A program made the position numbers and the translations under genes. From contig VZTJ01000255.1 in NCBI GenBank assembly GCA_013397795.1, positions 354,964 through 418,963 on the forward strand: a stretch of 64,000 bases of DNA. Direction: 5' to 3'. Below are positions 40,501 to 51,857 of this stretch, piece after piece. Below the pieces are notes generated by a model. The model had not been told where the DNA came from, did not search any database, and saw only the letters and a list, made by a program, of their open reading frames with translations. The stretch is from Orthonyx spaldingii. Taxonomy: Eukaryota > Chordata > Aves > Passeriformes > Orthonychidae. How positions within the stretch are numbered: the stretch's first letter is position 1; each line of letters begins with the position of its first letter.

Positions 40501-43500
40501 CATTTGCATGATCTCCTGGCCAGCTGAAAAAAAACTGCTATCCAAAGCAGGTGCTGGCAATAATTGATTCTTTCTAAACCCCATGGGTTGAGTGTGAAAA
40601 TGGTACTACATATGCTAATTTCTCACTCTAATATGTGCGTGAACTATTCTCTTATTTTGCCACATGAGTGCTTTGTTTTGAAAATCCCACGCTGTATGGT
40701 TTCACACAGGCTCTGCTGTGCTGTTCTCCATACAGTGATTCAGGGCTGGTGCCTCCCACCACCCCCTTCCATGCATGACCATGACCAGTCTATGGCTGTG
40801 TATGTGATCATTATAAAAGTAGAACCTGTAAAGCACAGGTTACTAGCAGGTTTTAAAAAAACATAGTTGAAATTGAAAGTCCTGCTTTCCATATTTTTTT
40901 TACCTCAACTGTTCACCTCTACTACCTAAAATACTATTTATATTATTCGCTTGGTCTAAAACATAGTTCAGCTATTAGATGGAGTATATGGGATTCTTGT
41001 ATGTTTACTCTTTCTATTGTGTGGTTATCTAGAAAGATTCCAGAAAAGATTCATGTTTTGCAGAGTATTTATAATCTTACACATAAAGTGACTAACACTA
41101 ATCTTTTACAAGTGGCAAATAACTGTTTACTCTTCATGAGACTGTCGTACAGAGGCAATCAATTTCCTCTCCTCTTGATAACACCCCCATCCTTCTTCAG
41201 GGGTAACAACTCCCACTGCCTGTCTACTTGCCTAACTGGTTTAAAAGAACTATGGTAAGCTCAAACAAATTGTTCTCTAGCAGACTTTGCTTACTGTGTT
41301 TCTAGAATTACATGCACACCAACAATGGTCATTCCAGCTTTTTCATTCTTTCCAACTGTATAAATTGCAATACTAACTTCTCCTATAATTCTTGTTTTTA
41401 GCATATCTACTATGTCCAAAATCCATCAAATACACCCTTTTTTTCCAGACTTGTGTTTTGAAAGTATTGCATAGGTCTTTCTTGAAAATCAGGACTAAAA
41501 TGTCAAAGATGCATTGGCTGTTGCATGAAAGTGTTTGCTTGTTAACTAGTTGTTTCTCAGCTCTCTGCGTTAATTAATTCCTGTTTGCTGTGATCAAATT
41601 CTGTAAAAGTATTTGGCTTTTTGGGTAGGAACGTTATATGAGCAATATACTTGTGCCTTCTGGTGATTCCTTTGTGAAATACATTTACCATGGTAGCTAC
41701 AGAAATGATGTGCACACATACCTCTTGTTTTGGATTACATGGTTCTGCCACGGGTAGATTCATTCAGTATTTGCTGATTTGCAAGAAGTTTGTTCTTGAT
41801 TACAAGTTAGGTCAGGTTAGGAGATGAGCCAAAGATGACAGAGGAGGTGTTGGGGAAATATATTTCAGGATTTCGTCTTCTCATAATACAGGCCTGTAAA
41901 TGTATAAAAGACTTTCTATGGAAATCCTGTCTATGATGGTACATGATTACTAGAAATACATGACTATGGGAAGGTTACTTTTTGTCTTGTAAGCAGTTGT
42001 AGACCAAACTTATTCATCCAGAGGTAGTCTTTAAGGATGACAAGTGCCCCTGAGTTTGGTAATACGAAAAGTTTTTTCAGAGCAAATCTAAGGCCCTCTC
42101 AAATGTCACCTGAACTGCAAATAACAAACTTTTTGGCATGCTTTGGAAAACTTTTGATTCTGTGGGAGTAGGTTTATTATATCTTTTATGTATCTGTATG
42201 TTCTCATTTTTTGATGATAAATGATATCTATAAAGGGTATGTGAATATAAGAGTACTCAAGACAAAGACTAATGAAATGATGGCTAACTGATGGTAGAAA
42301 ACTGTGAAGTCAATGTTTATATGTGACGCAATCTAGGTTTTCTTCTGAGTTATGCATGATTCATCCAGAATGCTACACCTCAGACTTCTGCTAACATGCA
42401 TCTTCAAAGGGCACTTCGAGCTTTATCCTGAAGCATCAAGACTCTTTGGGATACGCTCATGTGTCATGTCTCAGTCATTCAGGTGCTCAGTGCAGTCAGT
42501 AAAGATCAGAAAATCAAGCAGTTGGTTTTGCAATCACCTGTTGGAACCGGCCCTAAACACTCAACAACTTGCAAAAATGACTGTGCAGATGAGTTAATTG
42601 TTCTTGTTACCAACTTCTTACTTTAAATACTGTTTAGGTTCTTTTTTCACATTCAAATTTTTAACAAGATAATTCAGAGTCCTACTCTCCCCACAATAAT
42701 GTGATCAAACTTTTCCAAGTAAGAGCACAGCAGTTCAATATAGCTTTAGAATATGGGTTACAATTCTTTTTCTGATCTGTGAAAGACACATTAATAAGCT
42801 CTTGGCATTTAGAGAAACAATCTTTTCTCATTCTTTCATTTTCTTTTAGCTTTTGGTGTTCATTGGAACTTTTTTCCCCCAGCTTTTAAATTCTGTAAGA
42901 AAAAACCTTGGAAGAAAATTAAAACTTCTTTTTTAAACACACAGCAATTTGTTGATATTTTCAAGCTTTTCAGTATAACTCCATTCACAAGTTGAATGTG
43001 TGTGCTGTTTAATATCAAACAATTGTTTTAGTGCCATTTCAAGTGTCTGGCTGTGCTCATGCCTGCTAATTAAATGTTTTAGAAAAAAAAATACAGCCTA
43101 AATTGTGCAAAACTTCATCTACATCTGCTTCTTGTATGAAAAGATGTCCTTGGAACAACTCCAGTATGTTCAATAGAAAGCAAATTATTACAAATAAGAC
43201 AGTAATTTACCTGTAGGCTTTAGCATGCGCTACTGTGTATTAAATTTACCATTCACTTGCTATTGATGGTCAAGAAGACAAGTGTCTCTATGGCATGAAA
43301 AAGAAAGTACTATTTTCAGAATATTTAGATGGGTTATGTTCTGGTGTTTTCGGTGTTTGGTGATAACCAAATATTTCTGTCCCATCTTCAGAGATTTCAA
43401 GGTGGGATAAAGAAGCTGTCTTGTTCCCCGCTCTCTTTCAGCACAGAGGGTCGTTACAAGCTATGGTAGCAGAGTCCTGCAGATTCCTTCAGGACAGGGC

Positions 43501-44483
43501 TGTCAGAAGCAGCAGCAACGCTATGAAGCCTTTGAGGGAGATGATGCAGCAACAGCCTGTTACAGTAGGCAGATAACACATACATTTACATGTTATCTCT
43601 TCAACAGTGTGTGTTAATCACACCGTTTCTCAATACTTTGCAAGTAATTGAAAAGCAAAAGATATAAATATAAAAAAGATGGAGTTGACAGAGAAGCACT
43701 ATGGAGAGTCTGTCCTGTCTGGCCTACCCATAACCGTAGCGCGAAGCACACTACCACACTTGTTTTGGACTCCTCAAGGTGGTGAAAAGCCAAACTGTGA
43801 TCCACTCAATCATCACCTCCCAGACTCACCATTGCACACTTTCAAGTTATAAAATCTTCCTAATGTTATCTGTTACATGGCTAGAGACAAAATGGGTTTA
43901 CACTGAAATTTGGAACTAAATAAATGAAAATGTGAAGAGGTGTTTTTCCAATAGAAGCTGAGTGGCATTTTTACACTGCATTGTTGCCTCAATTAATTAT
44001 CTTTACACACCTATCAAGATAATAAATGTAATTCATTTGGATGGAGAAAATTCTGCTACTTCCTAGATACATTATCACCAGGAACCAATTACATATTATA
44101 AATCTTCTGATCATTACGTAGTCCACTTTGTTAAACAATAACTGAATAAAACAAGTGGATTGCTGAAAACAAAAGAGATTTTTAATACGATATTAAGTAG
44201 GCCTGTTAAATATTTAGTGATTTCTATTAGAATATCTGATATGACATCCATTTGCCTATATATTTTCATAAATAGGTTATTAGTTCTAACCTCAACAAAG
44301 GCAATTTTGTTAGCAGCAGAACCAGCAACCATCAGCTGATAAACCTTTCAGATTTGATTCCACATAAAATGCCTTTGCCAAGCAAATCTCAGATCCCTGC
44401 AGTAATTTGTGTTTCCTGACTGAATCCACATCAGAGCTAAAAGCAGCTGACTGAAGCAGGTACTGCTTTTGCTGCAAAATGCA
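37593..44483. other. Intergenic gene desert
   Basis: AT-rich unique sequence with the 28-bp duplication at 38.15 kb and a regulatory-looking block at about 43.97-44.11 kb. The 126-codon frame at 38524-38904 has no recognisable domain. Confidence 0.65.
38153..38207 (+). repeat. 28-bp tandem duplication
   Basis: The unit starting AACTCCAGTGTCATAAACAG and ending in a T run occurs at 38153-38180 and again at 38181-38207. The copies differ only by one T in the run, which indicates a recent local duplication. Confidence 0.93.
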
Positions 44484-44611
44484 AATCATAGGATCATTAG
44501 AATGGTTTGGGTTAGATGAAACCTTAAAGATCATCTAGGTTAAATATCCCTGTCATGGTCAGGGACACCTTCCACTACACCAAGTTGCTCTGAGCCTCAT
44601 CCAACCTGGCA
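44484..44611 (-). mobile_element. Short CR1 LINE 3' end fragment (minus strand)
   Basis: The plus strand shows the antisense CR1 tail ('aatcataggatcatt', 'aatggtttgggttagatg') and the adjoining 3' UTR ('ccttaaagatcatctagg', 'cctcatccaacctggc'). Only about 130 bp remain. Confidence 0.9.
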
Positions 44612-47600
44612 ATATGGACCTATGGTTATGAGAAGCCACAATTCCAGTCATGTAGTTAGTGGTTTAACTTCTCACATTAGCTCCTTTTAGCTGCTGGAAA
44701 GACTCAGTTCTAGGCTGAGAGACACACACGGCTAAGCACTTATGCCCTGGTTCTCACTACTCTCAGCCAAGGTTTAGGGAAGACACTCAGGGAGACCAGG
44801 ATGCAGCTCAGCTCTGCCTGGGCAGCTTGCCTCTGCTGAAAGAAAGGCTTCAGTAGAAGGCGCGGAATGGGCAACAGGGGACATGTAGAAGGCACCATAA
44901 GGAAGTGTAGGGAATAAAAGTGAAAGTAAAATTATTGCAGGGAGTATGGGGATGTTTAAAAATGGAAAAGCATACAAATCCATGGAAAACCAGACCCTTA
45001 ACCATTGTGGTGCTCACTAATCGTTTCATTCCTCCTTTCAGTGTTTCAGATCTGGGACTAGTCTTAGTCTTTTAGGAAAATGCCTCGAAACAAAATTTCA
45101 AAATCTATAAAAACCATACCTGTATGAAGACGGTTTAGGACCCAAAATCAGATATTGGGTATTGCAAAATTTAGAATTTATTGCTGCTTGTTCAACTGAA
45201 ATTCACTTTCTCATACCTACTCATTTCACTTGTGTGGCAACCACAACACAAGAAGTCTGCACAGACCTTTCACTGACCAAATTGCCAACTGTTCAAAAAG
45301 CACACTGCACAAAACAAAGTTTGTGTGATTCAAAGAGCAATTTTCAGAACCCAAGTCTGGGGAAATTTTCATGAAAACAACAGAAGAGCCAAGTCAAGCT
45401 TCAGTATTATTCACTCACGCATACTCCAAATTAAAACCAAGAGTTTTTAAAATTTGGAAAAAAAAGTACTGCAGCAAGACATTTTTTTCTTCTTGTTCAC
45501 CTTCTTGGGAATATTTCTGCCAAAACAGAATCAAACCAGTGATAGACACTGAAGCAGAAAAAAAACATCTGGCCATTTCGCTATTTTTTGAAGGGGAATA
45601 TGAGGCATTATTGGTAACAAAGTTTCTTCCAGCAGTATGTGTACTAAATTCTGCAGGCACTCATCTCAGTTGCTCTTAAGTTCATGACAAGCCAACAGAT
45701 GCAGGTGTCCTTTTTGTACCAATCATTTGCTGTACCTGTAATACCATGCCATCACAAAAGTGATGACAAAGAGACTGCTGTTTCTGAGCACTCTCACACA
45801 ATGGGGGTCAAGTATATAAAACTGCTGTAGGCTGCGAAGGCTGCTACACAGGAACTCTCCTAGCTGTCATTAAAGGTTCAATCACCTGAGGCTCTTTCAG
45901 CTTGAGACTACGTATCCAGGCTGCTATCAAGCACCAGGTCTCACGCCTCCGCAAGAATGAGGTCCAGCATTTTCCTTTTCTCCTAGTGACTACAATCTTC
46001 ATGCAGTCCATGACTATATCATCTACAGACCCCACCTCTTCTCTACATTTGCCAGCTCTAGCAATATTCTTCTGGTCCAAATAGGGCCAGAAGGCCAAAA
46101 ATATCATCACCCTCTGACAGTTATCTGGCAAATTTCTGTCAGAAAGGTGACTGTGATGCTACATAAAATTTTTTTTCCTGTTCAAGAAACAAAAGTATTT
46201 TTCATTCTGATTATGAATTCTACTGCAGCTTACAGGTAATAGTCATAACAACTGATACAGCGAGACTAGTCCTGCATCTTTTTCTTGTAGAATTTTATAT
46301 GTACTTACACAAAAGATGGCAGAGAATCAAATCTCTAGTGGAGCCCAAAGTAACTGGAAAAACAACGCGTGTCGCTTTATGTTGTCTGCGTGTTTCTATT
46401 GTATTACTCTTAAATCATAGTAGTTACAGGTAATTAGTAATTTCTAGTTTCTATTAACATTAAAAAACAACATCAAGAACAGCTCCCTTTTAACAATGGC
46501 ACATTTCAACTAGCTTGCCCAGGATTCTTGTTTCTATGGCCTGGGCTTGACAGACTAAGAATACACCCAGCTGGTTTTCAAACCAACACTTTCAATAGTC
46601 TGGGGAAGGGCTGTGTGACTTGTCATGAAAACAGCTGCCTCTGTCTCCCCAACCAGCCAGGAATAAGCTGAAGAGAACAAAACCTTGAATGAAAACACCT
46701 CGACTTTTCATGCAAGGACAAAAGATGGTCATTATGCATACCAGGAAGGTTCTTTTATAGCTGGTAATTACATATAAATTGGAGTGTTATAATAAAAAAA
46801 AAATCATTTCTCTCTTCATTTATTTAAAATGTGATTTCTACAGCCATTATATAATTACTGGTATTTTTCAGTAATGTTATTAAGAACAAATGAGCTAGTG
46901 TTTCTGAAAGAATCACAAAGATGCACATACTGAAAGTTCCTTATTAGAACTGGTAGTCCAGCATGATGCAAGTGGCAGGAAAAAGATCTCTTCTTGAAAA
47001 CTGCAAACTGACCTTTTTTCAGTGTTGAAAAAGGATTAATGTCTATCTTTCTGCTATAAAGAAATAAATTATCCCTATCATCTCTGACATATTATTTCAA
47101 ACTCTCAACTTTTCTCAGTTTCTTATTTGTTCAGAAAATGTCTGTGAACTACTGACCTCCAGCAACAAGCCTAAAATAAGACATAGAAAGATCACAAAAA
47201 TTCCAGAAAGAACAAGAACATCTCCCTGCTATCACTACTCATGAAATAAGTGTTATTCATGCCACTTAGTCAAGCACTCATTCACATGTACAACCTGAAA
47301 TGTTTGAGTATAAGCAATAGTAGCAACATCTTAGTGAAAGAATATAAAAATAAAGGATAACCATCTCTAGGAGATACACAAACCTCCATGAACTACAGCC
47401 TAGACAGATTTTATACAGCTAACTTAGAGTACATACTTCACCACAGTGCACATTTCTAGATATCTTGGAGGCTGAAAATCAGTATTAAATATTATTAATG
47501 TAGAGGAGCGGAAGGAACGAAAACAGAGAACAAAGAAGAGAGAAAGGCTTGTATTTCACAGGCGAAGAATTGGAATCAGATCATAAATATCATCATGTCA

Positions 47601-49094
47601 TCACCCAGTCCACCACAAACTTTATTCATTTTAAAGCAAATTATTTTCTGTTAGTGTTAGTGCTTCTGTGAATGGGTAAAAACAGCCAGAAAGCACAAGA
47701 CATGCAGAAGTAAATATCCAGTCCTCTAAGATGTTTTCTGTTGGCAGAATGTAAAACAACACACATCTCCTCAAGAGCCCTGAGGCTCTGATGTCCAGTG
47801 GATTCCTGCTGTCCTGAGCTACCCTGGACCACAATGGCAGCAGAAGGTTCCAAACAAAAAAGTAACATAACTCAAAATGTGGGAGAGCAGACAGAAACCC
47901 TTTCCAGTTCCAATGGCAGTCCATCAAACTTGTGTCTCCTTTCCTTCGCCCATGCTGTTACACCAGATGCCTCTGACTGCTGAGGGCTCTCTCCCAAGGG
48001 TAGAAGCTGTTTCTCTCCCAGCAGGAAGCTACAGGTTAGATCTGAGCTAATGAAGAAATGAAGGCTTCAGTACTGGGATGAGGGGGTGAGCAAGATACCT
48101 AATTTTTAAGACAAAGTCATTTTTACTTTTTTTAAAAGAATGCAGGTGATGGCAAGGTTTTTGTTATTATAGCAAATGAACTCTTTTTAACACACTATAA
48201 TTCACCCTAATTCCTGAAACTCTGCCGCTTACTCCACTGATGATGGGAAGGGTCTCTGTCCTTAGCTGACGCAGGCCATTAAAGTGGCTTCTTCCTGGCT
48301 AGTTGTTAAACATCCTGGTTTAGCATAATTTTGTTGCCTTGCTTTTTCTCTTGTTAAAGAGAAACACAGTGTTTAAACACCTTCTGTGAAACTGTCACTT
48401 ATTTGTAATAGCATCAAAAAGCTTGGAGTAAAACTGCGTACATCTTAGTGATTCATCAGAATAGTTTTTATCCTGTATTTTAAAACTCAAAGTAGCAGTT
48501 TGAGTTTGTGACTACATCCCCAGTATTTGCTGTAAGGCACAGAAGTTGGTCTTACAGATTTACAGTTTGTTAGTCAGAAAAAAAGTGCAACCTATTGATC
48601 AAATTCTGTGATACACATGCTAAATATTACAAATACGTGAGCACTTGAAAAAGTATTCACAGACCTTACAGGTTCTTCAGACCTTTTTACTGGGTTCACA
48701 CCAAACACAGCACTAAGTTACCAATAAATATATTTTTCTTTGTTTGATCACAAAATGCATCTTATTTACATAAGTCTGGTTTTGCACTGAAATATTTACC
48801 AGTCTTCTTTAGCCAGAATAAGCAATGTCTGGTACTTACTATTTGACAAAGGACATTCACCTGTAAGCAGAACTGAGAGAGAGAGAGAAAGAGAAAGAGG
48901 GAAGTTTTATGAAAGTGAAGCCTGGATATAATAACGAAGTCATAATAAAAAAAGAACCGTGAAAGGTGGCAAATCATAAAAAAATAACGTGTATCTGAAT
49001 ATGAAAAATGGGGTTATGGTTGTCTTTAAAAATTGCTAATTCTTGATTTTGAGCCTGTCAGGCTGCAGTTTTAAAGTTAGTGTTCAGAGTAAAC
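44612..49094. other. Intergenic sequence, no supported gene
   Basis: Mostly AT-rich. A slightly GC-richer patch at 45.84-46.13 kb has a 95-codon minus-strand frame that looks protein-like but belongs to no family I recognise (see findings). The GA repeat at 48.88 kb lies near the right end. Confidence 0.6.
48875..48901 (+). repeat. GA-rich simple repeat
   Basis: A short (GA)n run passing into GAAA/GAGG repeats. Confidence 0.85.
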
Positions 49095-49660
49095 CTTTGC
49101 ATGATCACTCCATTTCCTGTTTCAGTTTGTGCCCATTGCCTCTTGTCCTACACTTGGCTTTTCCTTCTTTAACCGCTCCTATTAGGCATATGGATGCATT
49201 GATCAGGTCCTCCTGAGCCTTTTCTTCTTCAGGCTGGACAATCCCAGCTCTTTTAACCTCTACTATGCAATACTTTCTTAATCATCTTCACAGACTTTCA
49301 CTAGATTCACTCCACCAAGCCCCCGTCCCTCTTGCACTGGGCCTTCCCCAAGGCTGAGTAAAGAGGAAGGATCTCCTCCATGCTGCTAATGCTCTGCCTG
49401 ATCCAGCCCAGGAGGCTGTTGGCCAGCTTTGCTGTGAGGGCACCCTGCTGGATCACGTTTGTTGTCCACCATGAGCCCCAAGTCATTTCCTGTAAAACTG
49501 GTTTCCAGACAGTTGGTCCCCAGCATGTCGCAATGCATGAAGTTGTTCCTTCACAGTGGCAGAACGTGACGTTTCAGTTTTTTTAACTTCATGGTACTCC
49601 TCTCAGACTGTTTCTTGAGCCTGCCAATGTCATTTTGAACTGCATCACAACCATCTGGGG
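49095..49660 (-). mobile_element. Old CR1 LINE, left part (minus strand), split by a younger CR1
   Basis: The plus strand carries diverged antisense CR1 words: 'tttgtgcccattgcctcttg', 'cttcaggctggacaatccc', 'ctgatccagcccaggaggct' and 'ccaccatgagccccaagtca'. It runs to about 'gcatcacaaccatctgggg', where a plus-strand CR1 interrupts it; the old element resumes near 50050. More diverged than its guest. Confidence 0.85.
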
Positions 49661-50048
49661 TCGCTTGGTCTGTTCAGCCTGGAAATAAGAGGAGACCTCA
49701 TTGCAGTCTACAACTCCCTCATGAGGGGAAGAGGAGGGGCAGGCACTGATGTCTTCTCTCTGGTGACCAGTGACAGGACCCAAGGGAATGACCTGAAGCT
49801 GTGTCAGGGGAGGGTAAGGTTGGATACCAGAAAAAGGTCCTTTCCCCAGAGGGTGGTTGAGCACTGCAACAGGCTTCCCAGGGAAGAGGTCACAGCACAG
49901 CCTGACAGAGTTCAAGAAGAGTTTGGACAATGCTCTTGGGCACATGGTGTGACTTTTGGGGGTGGTTCTGTGAAGGGCTGTGCTGGACTCAGTGATCCTT
50001 GTGTGTCCCTTCCAATTCAGCTTATTCTGTAATTCTGTGATTCTGTGG
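49661..50048 (+). mobile_element. Younger CR1 LINE 3' end (plus strand) nested in an older CR1
   Basis: Sense-oriented CR1: 'cttggtctgttcagcctgg', 'gacctcattgcagtctaca', 'ccagagggtggttgagcact', then 'ttctgtaattctgtgattct' as the terminal 8-bp repeats at about 50025-50047. It is 5'-truncated and the 3' tail is intact, as expected for target-primed insertion. Better preserved than the minus-strand CR1 around it. Related in sequence to the copy at 37.06 kb. Confidence 0.92.
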
Positions 50049-50049
50049 T

Positions 50050-50275
50050 TCGGATCATTAATGAAAATGTTATTGGTGAACATTATTGGCCTCCTCAGGC
50101 ACATCTCTAGTGACTGGCCTCCAGCTGAACTTCAAGTTGTTAATCATAACCTTTCAAGACCACCAGTTCAAATGGCTTTCCATTTATCTAGTTCATTCTT
50201 CATCAGTTTGTCAATGAGAATGTTGTAGGAGATGGTGTCAGATGCCTTGCTGATCTCAAGATAAACAACTACGCA
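50050..50275 (-). mobile_element. Old CR1 LINE, right part (minus strand)
   Basis: After the nested insertion the antisense CR1 resumes with 'gatcattaatgaaaatgtta', 'ctagtgactggcctccagct' and 'gatggtgtcagatgccttgc', matching the reverse-transcriptase region further 5' in the element. A short piece of the host element appears to be missing at the junction. The right limit is uncertain because similarity fades after about 50275. Confidence 0.8.
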
Positions 50276-51581
50276 ACAAATTCTGTTCTCGTTCTTCTAA
50301 CTATGATCAGACATAGTTTCATTGCGTTTATCAAGTCTCCAAAGCCTTGAGCAACCCCGCCTGAATGACCCTGCACTGATTCTGTTGTGTGCAGGATGCT
50401 GGGCTGGATGGCCTCCTGAATGATGACGTTTTGTTATGGCAAAAACAGCTGAATTGCCCCCCACCAAGGACAGGACCCAGGGCTAGGCTCTTTCTGCTGT
50501 GGAAAGGAGCTGGGATGGGAGACACGATGAAGGATCAAGCTTGCTTCTCCTGTTGGACTAAAAGAGGACAGGGGACAGGAGACAGGAAGGCAGTGAATGC
50601 AGGTGCCAGGAGGGTTGTTTCCACATTCAGCACTGAGATACTGCACCAGCCCAGCCTCCCCCAGCTCAGCAGCTGCTACACTGAGGGTGGGAGCCCCTCA
50701 CAACAGCCTCACCAGCCGGGTGCCCTGGGTGAGCCCAGCTGATAACTGTGAGCCCTGGCTGATAGCACTCCTTCCCAACTGGTAAAGAACATTTCCTCGT
50801 GGCAGGATCGAAAGCAAAGCCAGAGGTTAAATCTCGAAGGAAACAGGCAGAAAGAGGCAAATAAGAAAAGACCTGACAACCATGCAGGCTTAGCAGTTTG
50901 CAAGAGTTGGAGTTTTTTATACTTTTTAATTGTTTGCTCAGAGACGCTAGACTTTCAATAGCCTACAGTACAGTGGGGAGAAAAATCAGTTATTATACTG
51001 TGTTAAAGAAACTCAGAGAACATGAGATCCTAAAAAAAATTCTTCTTAAAGATGAGATTTTTTTTTTCCTAAAAAATCTCAGACTGGTGATTTCTTGTTA
51101 TCGTTTAACAAAGCTGAGATTGTTGAGTCAGACATGCAGTATTGTAGTGCCTATGGCAACATACAATCAGAATCCACTTATAATAGAAACACAAAATTGA
51201 AAAAGTATCTCTTAGACGATTCTCATCTAGATTTCTAAAGGCTGCAGAACCAGAGCAGAAGTTTTAAAGGGATTATAAATAATGGCATAGGGAACTGAAA
51301 AGCAAAGGCACAGAAAACATTACCCTGAGAAGTTCATAAATTGCAAAAATAGGTAGCTGGTGAAGAAGTTAAGGCAGTATCTGATAGAAAGATTAAAGTC
51401 TGTGCAAACATGACTAAGTCACATTGAACACAAACATAAAACTGAGAAGTCAAGAAATGAAGAAGTCAAGAAACCCCTCCTTACTGTTGTAAAGATAAAA
51501 TCTCAAAAAGATAACATTTTTAAGAGTTTTGGGAAATTGAGTACTTAGTTGCAGACTGAAAACATATCAGATGTTAAATCC
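50276..51581. other. Intergenic sequence between CR1 and LTR candidate
   Basis: The part from about 50.39 to 50.76 kb is GC-richer (CCCCCCACC, CAGCCCAGCC-type sequence) and may be a degraded repeat of unknown family. The rest is AT-rich with no feature. Confidence 0.5.
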
Positions 51582-51857
51582 TGTTGGCCGCTGTGGTGCT
51601 TCAACACCAACCAGAAATTAAACTCCAAATAAGCCGCTCCCTTCCCCTGCCCCTTCTGGTAAGAGAGAGACAAAAGCCGAGATTTTGGATTGAGATAATG
51701 ATTTACTGAAAGCTAAACGCAATTAAATAAGAAACACACGGTAACAGCAGCAATATTAATAACAAAAGCATACAAAAAGAGAAAGTGTTTTACTTGTAAA
51801 AAGGTATTCACCACCTCGACTTATTTCCACATGGACGATGCTTTCCTTTCAGCACCA
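51582..51857 (-). mobile_element. Candidate solo LTR of an endogenous retrovirus (minus strand, right end uncertain)
   Basis: Starting at the TGTTGGCC of 51582, the plus strand has the character of an inverted bird retroviral LTR: an A-rich middle with AATAAA-like words and short GC-rich blocks at either side. One possible right end is 51857, giving TG...CA ends on the minus strand flanked by AATCC (51577-51581) and CATCC (51858-51862), a 4/5 match as target-site duplication. Similar-looking sequence continues towards 52.1 kb, so the element may be longer. No gag, pol or env sequence is next to it. The family was not identified with certainty. Confidence 0.35.

Noticed and set aside
49589..50104. 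171-codon minus-strand frame
   Set aside because: It is the antisense of the plus-strand CR1 3' region, a known source of long spurious frames.
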